Positions 1 to 5,595 of a stretch of 6,338 bases of DNA are shown in pieces. The stretch comes from Neisseriales bacterium. GTDB taxonomy: Bacteria; Pseudomonadota; Gammaproteobacteria; Burkholderiales; UBA11063. Below the pieces are notes generated by a model. It did not search any database and was not told the origin of the DNA. It was given only the letters and a program-made list of their open reading frames with translations. Position numbers and translations under genes: made by a program. Every line of letters starts with the position of its first letter. Position 1 is the first letter of the stretch. Where the stretch lies: the NCBI GenBank assembly GCA_008017145.1, contig SSGY01000054.1, positions 1 to 6,338 on the forward strand. Reading direction: 5' to 3'.

Positions 1-1
1 A

Positions 2-670
2 AAAAATTTAACCATGATTTTTGATGCTACCTGTCCGCTAGTAAGTAAGGTGCATGTTGAGATTAAAAATTTGCACAAACAAAACTATACGATTATTATG
101 ATTGGACATCGTGGTCACCCTGAGGTTGAAGGCACGATGGGGCAAGTGCAAGATCACATTCATCTAGTTGAATCTGAGGCTGATGTTGAAACTTTGCCAC
201 TAGATCGTGATATCGAAAAAATTGCCGTAGTTACCCAAACCACCTTGTCAGTTGATGAAACCAAATCAATCATTGCTCGATTAAAAGAAACGTTTCCTAA
301 TTTACGCTTACCTAAAAATGAAGATATTTGCTATGCTACGCAAAATCGTCAGGATGCAGTCAAAGAAATGGCAAAAAGTTGTGATGCGGTATTAGTGATT
401 GGCAGTAAAAATAGTTCTAACTCCAACCGTCTTAAAGAGCTGGCAGAAAACTTGGGTGTAAAATCTTATTTGATTGATTTTGATTATGAAATAAAAAGCG
501 AATGGCTGGATCAGGTGACGAATGTTGGGGTTACTGCTGGAGCTTCCGCACCTGAGGTGCTGGTTGAGGGAGTCATTAAGCGCTTGCAACAAGAGGGGTT
601 TAACACTACGGAAACTCTAAATGTAGTTGAAGAGCATATGACTTTTGCTCTCCCAAGTGAATTAAGGTAG
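2..670 (+). CDS. ispH: 4-hydroxy-3-methylbut-2-enyl diphosphate reductase IspH, 5' end missing
   Basis: IspH is the cytosolic [4Fe-4S] enzyme that reduces HMBPP to IPP and DMAPP, the last step of the MEP isoprenoid pathway. The reading frame is open from base 2, and the ATG at 14 is internal (the codons before it read KNLT), so the true start lies upstream. Numbering from that Met, C7 in DATCPLV and C106 in DICYATQNRQ match the second and third cluster cysteines (E. coli C96 and C197). H35 and E37 in GHPEVEGT match H124 and the catalytic E126. VTQTTLS, NSSNSNRL and GASAPE supply the substrate-phosphate contacts. About 90 N-terminal residues are missing, including the first cluster cysteine and two conserved histidines. 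The C-terminus is complete, ending at TAG 668-670. The next gene starts 17 bases later with no terminator between them, suggesting read-through. Identity is essentially certain. Confidence 0.97.
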   Translation, partial: KNLTMIFDATCPLVSKVHVEIKNLHKQNYTIIMIGHRGHPEVEGTMGQVQDHIHLVESEADVETLPLDRDIEKIAVVTQTTLSVDETKSIIARLKETFPNLRLPKNEDICYATQNRQDAVKEMAKSCDAVLVIGSKNSSNSNRLKELAENLGVKSYLIDFDYEIKSEWLDQVTNVGVTAGASAPEVLVEGVIKRLQQEGFNTTETLNVVEEHMTFALPSELR

Positions 671-687
671 CTTAATCAGGTCACACA

Positions 688-1761
688 ATGGATAGCAATA
701 ACTTTATCAAACACATTACGCTAGAAAATTATAAGTCAATCAAAAAGCTTGATTTAGAATTAAAGCCACTAAACGTACTTATTGGTAGTAATGGTGCTGG
801 TAAAAGTAATTTGATTAGCTTTTTTAATTTACTCAAAAAAATTGAGTCTGGTCAGCTGGAGTCATATACTATAAATAAAGGTGGGCAAGATGTGTTCTTG
901 TTTTACGGTCGTGCATCCTCAAGCTTTTTATCTGCGGAGATTAATGTAGTAAATACAGCATATCGTTTTACTCTGGTTCCTACTGATGAGCAGGTATTTC
1001 AATTTAAGAATGAAGATTTTAAAAAGCATAAGTGGTATGAAACACGAAATGTAAGTAAGGAGTCAGAGTTATTTCTTAAACGAAATCTTGGTAGCGTTGG
1101 TTATGATTATTCTACAGAGTATATAAAAGAAGTTCAGACGTTTCATTTCCACGATACTAGTGACACTTCACCATTAAAAGCAACCATTGCGAATAATGAT
1201 AATTTATTCCTCCGTGCTGATGGGCAAAATTTAGCCTGTATGATTAAGCTAATTTATGACAAACATCCAGAATATTATAAAATGATCGTGGATACTATTC
1301 GGAATGTCGTGCCAGATTTTCATGATTTTGTTATTCGCCATAATAGTGAGTTTTTAAGTTTAGAGTGGTTTAACAAAAATAATGTTGATATTCCGTGGAA
1401 GGCGCATTATTTATCAGATGGCTCATTACGGTTTATTGCGCTGGCAGTATTGCTGTTAATGCCAAGTGAACTACAGCCACAAGTTATTATTATTGATGAA
1501 CCTGAAATTGGGCTACATCCCACGGCATTAAATGTTTTGTCTGGGTTAATTAAACGTGCGTCTTTAGAACGTCAAGTAATCATTAGTACTCAATCGGCAA
1601 CATTACTTAGTCAATTTGAGCCAGACGATGTGATCGTGGTTGACAAGAAAGACAAGTATAGCGAATTTAGGCGTCTGAGTAATCATGATTTGGCTAATTG
1701 GTTAGAAAGTTATACACTTGGCGAATTATGGGAAACCAATGTTATTGGCGGCAGACCGTGA
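688..1761 (+). CDS. AAA/ABC-type ATPase, RecF-like COG4637 family, partner of the DUF4276 protein
   Basis: This 357-residue cytosolic ATPase has SMC/RecF/OLD-type architecture. An N-terminal strand reading ITLENYKSIKKL leads into Walker A IGSNGAGKSN (K39, S40). A variable middle region of about residues 60-230 follows. The C-terminal half has the ABC signature LSDGSLR (242-248), Walker B VIIIDEPEIGLHP (D270, catalytic E271) and STQS (300-303) where many ABC ATPases carry the switch histidine. The end, ELWETNVIGGRP, is what I remember as typical of COG4637 'predicted ATPase' proteins. No nuclease or TOPRIM domain is fused; that part seems to be the next gene, which overlaps by four bases. The start at 688 has an SD-like CAGG at 677-680, seven bases upstream. 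No membrane segment is seen. The substrate is unknown. By analogy with AriA of PARIS and RloA it may sense or scaffold while the partner acts, but this is inference. Family confidence is high, function low. Confidence 0.9.
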   Translation: MDSNNFIKHITLENYKSIKKLDLELKPLNVLIGSNGAGKSNLISFFNLLKKIESGQLESYTINKGGQDVFLFYGRASSSFLSAEINVVNTAYRFTLVPTDEQVFQFKNEDFKKHKWYETRNVSKESELFLKRNLGSVGYDYSTEYIKEVQTFHFHDTSDTSPLKATIANNDNLFLRADGQNLACMIKLIYDKHPEYYKMIVDTIRNVVPDFHDFVIRHNSEFLSLEWFNKNNVDIPWKAHYLSDGSLRFIALAVLLLMPSELQPQVIIIDEPEIGLHPTALNVLSGLIKRASLERQVIISTQSATLLSQFEPDDVIVVDKKDKYSEFRRLSNHDLANWLESYTLGELWETNVIGGRP

Positions 1762-2399
1762 TTAACTTGTGCTTCGTTGTCGAGGGATATGCTGAAGAAA
1801 ATTTTGTTAATCGTAAGTTAAGCGAATATTTGCAAAGTAAGCTCAGTAAGAAGCTTAATGTTAGTGTGCAAAATTTACAAGGCGGTATTTTATACAGTAA
1901 GTTGATTGATCGGCTGAAAAATATTGCTCCGCAGTACGATATTGTTACGACACTAATTGATCTAGTTGGTCTTGATGCTGCCAAGCTAGATAATTATAGC
2001 GCAATTATGGCAAACAATAAATTATCGTCGCAAGATAAGTCCTTACAGGTTCAACAGTTAATTGCAGGTGCTATAAGCTGTAGCAATGTAATTCCTCATG
2101 TTCAACCACATGAGTTTGAAGCATTATGCTTTGCAGACATTGAAGCTTTGGAGCGAAGTGATCCATTGCTAGCCAGAAACAAAAACAAAATTGAGCAAAT
2201 TTTACAAAATTATGCCTTAAATCCAGAAAATATAAATACAATACCAAGCAAATATCCAGCAAAGCAGCTTGAGAAGTTTGCTTATACCAAGGGAGCAAGT
2301 AATTTTGCTTTGTATTGTGATATAGAAAAAATTAAAGCTAAATGTCCACATTTTAGCATGTGGATTAATCAGTTGTCAGAGACATTGTCATTGTTATAG
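1758..2399 (+). CDS. DUF4276 family protein with TOPRIM-like N-terminus
   Basis: The GTG start at 1758 gives 213 residues, near the family's usual size of about 200-220. It places the hydrophobic strand INLCFVVEG at the N-terminus, as expected. Upstream in-frame starts (TTG 1698, ATG 1728) would add residues overlapping the ATPase gene that do not resemble the family. GGCGG at 1747-1751 is a plausible SD. Family-like motifs are VVEGYAEENFV (E9, E13), TTLIDLVGL (D68), PHEFEALCFAD (H118, E119, E121), a PSK at 163-165 and KCPHFSMWI near the C-terminus. The VEG...E element followed by a strand ending in D resembles the acidic centre of TOPRIM folds (as in OLD nucleases, RloB and DUF4435). A metal-dependent nuclease or related activity is therefore possible but unproven. 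The GTGA overlap with the ATPase gene implies translational coupling and probably a complex. Its stop codon overlaps the ffh ribosome binding site. Confidence 0.85.
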   Translation: MINLCFVVEGYAEENFVNRKLSEYLQSKLSKKLNVSVQNLQGGILYSKLIDRLKNIAPQYDIVTTLIDLVGLDAAKLDNYSAIMANNKLSSQDKSLQVQQLIAGAISCSNVIPHVQPHEFEALCFADIEALERSDPLLARNKNKIEQILQNYALNPENINTIPSKYPAKQLEKFAYTKGASNFALYCDIEKIKAKCPHFSMWINQLSETLSLL

Positions 2400-2401
2400 G
2401 A
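2398..2401 (+). promoter_or_regulatory. ffh ribosome binding site overlapping the DUF4276 stop codon
   Basis: AGGA at 2398-2401 lies eight bases before the ffh ATG at 2410 and shares two bases with the TAG stop of the preceding gene (2397-2399). Ribosomes ending on the DUF4276 gene would therefore finish on the ffh initiation region. This suggests translational coupling of ffh to the upstream pair. Confidence 0.6.
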
Positions 2402-2409
2402 ACACAAAT

Positions 2410-3756
2410 ATGTTTGAAAATTTATCATCCAGACTCTCCGGAGTAGTTAAAACCTTATCAGGTAATTCACGCCTGACTGAAAGTAATATTGCCGATGCTC
2501 TACGTGAAATTCGGATTGCTTTGCTTGAAGCCGATGTTGCACTCCCTGTAGTTAAGCAATTTATTGCCGATGTCAAGGAAGAAGCGCTGGGTGAAAAGGT
2601 TGTTGGTAGTCTTACCCCAGGGCAAGCATTAATTGATGTGGTTAATAAAAAACTAACCTCGCTGATGGGAGAATTTAATAACCAATTGGATTTAAGTGCC
2701 GTGCCACCAGCTGTGATTCTGATGGCGGGTTTGCAGGGGGCAGGTAAAACTACTACAGTGGGTAAACTTGCCAAACGTTTGAAAGATAATGACAAGAAAA
2801 AAGTATTGGTAGTTAGTGCCGATGTCTATCGTCCAGCAGCGATTGAGCAGCTAAAAACTTTAGCTAAAAGCTTAAATGTGGAATGTTTCCCTTCAACAGA
2901 ACAGCAACAACCTAAAGAAATCGCGTTAAGTGCGCTAGATTATGCTCGCAAACACTATTTTGATGTATTGATTGTCGATACCGCAGGTCGTTTAAGTGTC
3001 GATGAATTCATGATGAATGAGATTAAAGATTTGCATAAGTCGCTTAATCCGGTTGAAACTTTATTTGTTGTTGATGCGATGCTCGGACAAGATGCAGTGA
3101 ATACAGCTAAAGCGTTTAATGATGCCTTAGCATTAACTGGAGTAATTCTGACTAAAATGGACGGTGATGCGCGTGGTGGTGCTGCATTATCAATCAGAAA
3201 TATTACTGGCAAACCGATTAAATTTATCGGGGTATCTGAGAAAATTAATGGTTTAGAGCCTTTTTATCCTGATCGGATGGCCTCTCGAATCCTTGGTATG
3301 GGTGATATCCTCTCGCTGATTGATGAAGTTAAGGGTAATGTTGACGAAGCTGAAGCTAAAAAGCTAATGGATAAAGTCAAAAAAGGTAAAGGATTTGACC
3401 TTAATGACTTTAAAATGCAATTTGAGCAAATGAATAATATGGGTGGTATGAGCAAGATTTTAGACAAATTACCTGGCAATATTGCAGAAAAAGCGCCACA
3501 GATTATTAATGATAAAATGATTCGTAAAAATGTTGCAATTATTGATTCAATGACCAAGCTCGAACGACAAAAACCAGAATTGTTAAAAGCCTCACGTAAG
3601 CGTCGGATTGCTTTGGGTAGTGGTACTTCCGTGCAAGAAGTTAATCAGCTGTTAAAACAATATGAACAAATCAGTGGTATGATGAAGAAATTTAGCGGCG
3701 GTGGCGGTATGATGAAAATGATGAAAAATTTCAAGCATCTTATGCCAAAAATGTAA
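2410..3756 (+). CDS. ffh: Signal recognition particle GTPase Ffh (SRP54)
   Basis: Ffh binds 4.5S RNA and signal sequences of nascent inner-membrane proteins, then docks with FtsY to deliver ribosomes to the Sec translocon. The 448 residues are full length for the family. The N domain (about 1-90) includes ALREIRIALLEADVALPVV. The G domain has G1 GLQGAGKTTT (107-116), DTAGR (190-194) and TKMDGDARGG (248-257). The M domain (about 300-448) contains the RNA-binding helix-turn-helix segment SRKRRIALGSG (395-405) and a methionine-rich tail ending MMKMMKNFKHLMPKM, which lines the signal-peptide groove. The ATG start has a good SD (AGGA, eight bases upstream) and fits the family N-terminus. It is an essential housekeeping gene, yet it sits ten bases behind the ATPase/DUF4276 pair with no clear promoter of its own. 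No defect is visible. Confidence 0.99.
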   Translation: MFENLSSRLSGVVKTLSGNSRLTESNIADALREIRIALLEADVALPVVKQFIADVKEEALGEKVVGSLTPGQALIDVVNKKLTSLMGEFNNQLDLSAVPPAVILMAGLQGAGKTTTVGKLAKRLKDNDKKKVLVVSADVYRPAAIEQLKTLAKSLNVECFPSTEQQQPKEIALSALDYARKHYFDVLIVDTAGRLSVDEFMMNEIKDLHKSLNPVETLFVVDAMLGQDAVNTAKAFNDALALTGVILTKMDGDARGGAALSIRNITGKPIKFIGVSEKINGLEPFYPDRMASRILGMGDILSLIDEVKGNVDEAEAKKLMDKVKKGKGFDLNDFKMQFEQMNNMGGMSKILDKLPGNIAEKAPQIINDKMIRKNVAIIDSMTKLERQKPELLKASRKRRIALGSGTSVQEVNQLLKQYEQISGMMKKFSGGGGMMKMMKNFKHLMPKM

Positions 3757-3779
3757 TATCATAAAAATGGCAAGTTTTG

Positions 3780-3815
3780 AGATGGGCGTAATGAATTATG
3801 ATGATTTACCCATCT
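3780..3815 (+). terminator. Hairpin downstream of ffh, weak terminator candidate
   Basis: AGATGGG (3780-3786) pairs perfectly with CCCATCT (3809-3815). An inner TAA/TTA pairing is possible if CG at 3787-3788 is bulged, around a loop of about 14-22 bases. The stem begins 24 bases after the ffh stop, a natural place for a terminator. The 3' side reads TGATTAAATAG, with no run of T, so intrinsic termination would be inefficient. It could instead be an RNA-stabilising 3' structure or chance. Confidence 0.35.
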
Positions 3816-3841
3816 TGATTAAATAGTGTATGTGTTAAAAT
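3815..3841 (+). promoter_or_regulatory. Candidate sigma70 extended -10 promoter for the lipocalin gene
   Basis: TGTTAAAAT (3833-3841) matches the extended -10 form TGnTATAAT with one mismatch in the hexamer. A TTGATT at 3815-3820 could act as a weak -35 with a short 15-base spacer, which the extended -10 would partly compensate. Transcription would start near 3848, about 48 bases before the preferred lipocalin start. The 5' edge overlaps the last base of the ffh-downstream hairpin. The AT-rich context makes chance matches common. Confidence 0.4.
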
Positions 3842-3895
3842 CAAAGTTCTGGTATCGATAATTAATTTGAATTATAAATGGTAGATGATGTTCAA

Positions 3896-4477
3896 ATGAA
3901 AAATTTATTATTAATCTTTTTATGTGCTGCTGGAAGTTGTTTTGCGGCTGAATCAAGTGTCTCTGTTTCCAGTGCTGTAGTTGATAATGAGTCTGGCAAA
4001 ATTGTTGCGATTAATAATTTTGCGGTAGACAAGTATATGGGTAAGTGGTTTGAGATTGCCAGATTACCAATTTATTTTGAAAAGCGTTGTGTGGCACCTG
4101 TAACTACAGAGTATGTGCACAAAGGTGATGAAATACAAATTACCAATAATTGTGCCACGGTATCTGGAGATATTTACACGCGAAATGGGGTTGCGTATTT
4201 ATCTGAAAATAACTTGAATGGTGATGGTCGACTAATTGTTACATCATTCCCAACTTGGTTACGTTGGACGCATCTTGGACGGAGCGATTATTGGATAATT
4301 TATGCCGATGCCTCTTATACAATGGTAGCAAGTCCAGATACAAAATATTTATGGATTTATTCTCGTGAGGAAACACCTGCGCTTGAGGATATTCAAAGGT
4401 TGATTTCTATCGCTGAACAACAGGGATTTGATACTGCCAAATTAATTTTTAACTATCCGTCGTACTATGCTAAATAG
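3896..4477 (+). CDS. Blc-type bacterial lipocalin with signal peptide
   Basis: This is a secreted or outer-membrane-anchored lipocalin, a small beta-barrel that binds lipids or other hydrophobic ligands in the envelope. From the ATG at 3896 there are 193 residues. An upstream in-frame ATG at 3878 would put the charged MVDDVQ before the signal peptide, and neither start has a strong SD. MKNLLLIFLCAAGSCFA is a clear signal sequence. C15 preceded by AGS is a permissive lipobox, so it may be a lipoprotein like E. coli Blc, but signal peptidase I cleavage after CFA is equally possible. The lipocalin signature YMGKWFEIARLP (GxW motif) is at about 49-60. Later come a YWIIYADASYTMV strand and YLWIYSREE, matching Blc's YLWILSRTP. 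The C-terminal helix and FNYPSYY resemble Blc's end. It likely has its own promoter. Substrate is unknown, and the link to pili next door is only positional. Confidence 0.9.
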   Translation: MKNLLLIFLCAAGSCFAAESSVSVSSAVVDNESGKIVAINNFAVDKYMGKWFEIARLPIYFEKRCVAPVTTEYVHKGDEIQITNNCATVSGDIYTRNGVAYLSENNLNGDGRLIVTSFPTWLRWTHLGRSDYWIIYADASYTMVASPDTKYLWIYSREETPALEDIQRLISIAEQQGFDTAKLIFNYPSYYAK

Positions 4478-4522
4478 GTTTACTCTCAAGTTGTTTGTTT
4501 AATCATTAATTCGTTTTCTTTT

Positions 4523-4527
4523 TAAGG
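4523..4527 (+). promoter_or_regulatory. pilT ribosome binding site
   Basis: TAAGG at 4523-4527 lies seven bases before the pilT ATG at 4535 and supports that start. The 57-base gap between the lipocalin stop and pilT is T-rich. It shows neither a hairpin nor a convincing -35/-10 pair, so where pilT transcription begins is unclear. Confidence 0.6.
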
Positions 4528-4534
4528 TTTTTCC

Positions 4535-5581
4535 ATGGATATTACTGAATTACTTACTTTTGGTGTCGCGAATAAAGCTTCGGACATGCATTTATCAAGT
4601 GGATTGCCTCCGATGCTTAGGGTTAATGGTGAAATCCGTAAAGTAAATTTACCACCACTAGACTCTACCGAAGTAAAAAATATGGTCTATGATATTATGA
4701 ATGATAATACGCGTAAGATATTTGAACAGAATATGGAAGTCGATTTTGCTTTTGAGATTCCAAACGTTTCGCGTTTTCGTGCCAATATTTTTATGCAAAC
4801 CCGAGGAGTTGGTGCGGTTTTCAGAAGTATTCCATCTAAAATATTATCATTAGAAAAACTTAATGCACCCAATATTTTTAAAGAAATTGCCTCTTTTACC
4901 AAAGGTATTGTTCTGGTAACAGGTCCGACAGGTTCAGGTAAATCAACTACCTTGGCAGCGATGGTTGATTATATCAATGAAACCGATTATCAGCATATCT
5001 TAACTGTCGAAGATCCAGTGGAGTTTGTCCATACTAGTAAGCGTAGCCTGATTAATCAACGTGAGCTGAATACACATACTAAAAGTTTTGCTAATGCTTT
5101 AAAATCAGCACTTCGTGAAGATCCTGATTGCGTTTTGGTCGGTGAGATGCGTGATTTAGAAACCATTCGTTTGGCATTAACTGCTGCTGAAACAGGACAT
5201 TTGGTTTTTGGAACGCTGCATACCTCATCCGCGGCAAAAACAATTGATCGGGTTATTGACGTTTTTCCTGCTGCCGAAAAAGATATGGTGCGGGTGATGT
5301 TGTCTGAAAGTTTGCGCGCGGTAATTTCACAGCTCTTAATTAAGAAAAAAGATGATTCAGGGCGCGTGGCAGTGCATGAGATCATGTTGGTTAATTCGGC
5401 GATTAAAAATTTAATCCGTGAAAATAAGGTTTCACAAATTAATTCAGCTCTCCAAACTGGTCAACAATATGGAATGCAAACCATGGATCAAGCATTGATA
5501 AAAGCAGTTAAAAGCGGCGATATTTCAGCTGAAGCTGCGTCAGTATATGCAGTCCAAAAAGAATTATTTTTTGATCTATAG
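4535..5581 (+). CDS. pilT: Type IV pilus retraction ATPase PilT
   Basis: PilT is the hexameric cytoplasmic motor that depolymerises type IV pili, powering twitching motility and pilus-dependent DNA uptake. The 348 residues are complete. The N-terminal PAS-like domain begins ITELLTFGVANKASDMHLSSG. Walker A is GPTGSGKST (130-138, K136). The Asp box VEDPVEF carries E159, D160 and E163. Walker B is VLVGEMRD with catalytic E204. The His box region contains TGH (H222) and TLHTSSAAKT (H229). The retraction-specific motif AIKNLIREN starts at 289, and GMQTMDQAL is near the C-terminus. Motif positions line up with the numbering I recall for Pseudomonas PilT, so no indels are evident up to residue 300. 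All catalytic residues are present and the enzyme should be active. pilU follows after 14 bases, the usual pilTU operon arrangement. Confidence 0.98.
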   Translation: MDITELLTFGVANKASDMHLSSGLPPMLRVNGEIRKVNLPPLDSTEVKNMVYDIMNDNTRKIFEQNMEVDFAFEIPNVSRFRANIFMQTRGVGAVFRSIPSKILSLEKLNAPNIFKEIASFTKGIVLVTGPTGSGKSTTLAAMVDYINETDYQHILTVEDPVEFVHTSKRSLINQRELNTHTKSFANALKSALREDPDCVLVGEMRDLETIRLALTAAETGHLVFGTLHTSSAAKTIDRVIDVFPAAEKDMVRVMLSESLRAVISQLLIKKKDDSGRVAVHEIMLVNSAIKNLIRENKVSQINSALQTGQQYGMQTMDQALIKAVKSGDISAEAASVYAVQKELFFDL

Positions 5582-5586
5582 AGAGG
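5581..5586 (+). promoter_or_regulatory. pilU ribosome binding site
   Basis: GAGAGG at 5581-5586 begins on the last base of the pilT stop codon and lies nine bases before the ATG at 5596. It decides the pilU start. The ATG at 5589 is too close and leads to a stop after five codons. Confidence 0.65.
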
Positions 5587-5595
5587 TTATGGTTG

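Noticed and set aside
1133..1140. TTCAGACG, 8 of 10 bases of the Neisseria DNA uptake sequence
   Set aside because: It is a single incomplete copy inside the ATPase gene, and no other copy was noticed. An 8-base match in this length on either strand is not surprising.
1698..1757. Longer DUF4276 frame starting at TTG 1698 or ATG 1728
   Set aside because: The extra residues overlap the ATPase coding end, do not resemble the family N-terminus, and lack a good SD. GTG 1758 gives the expected strand plus VEG start.
2373..2400. TTGTCA-16-TATAGG as a promoter for ffh
   Set aside because: The -10 is poor (4 of 6), and transcription would begin within a few bases of the ffh ATG, leaving no room for the SD.
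2394..3557. Antisense open frames opposite ffh (2394-2795, 2955-3212, 3264-3557)
   Set aside because: They are shadows of a strongly conserved ffh coding frame, with low-complexity composition, no SD and no recognisable motifs.
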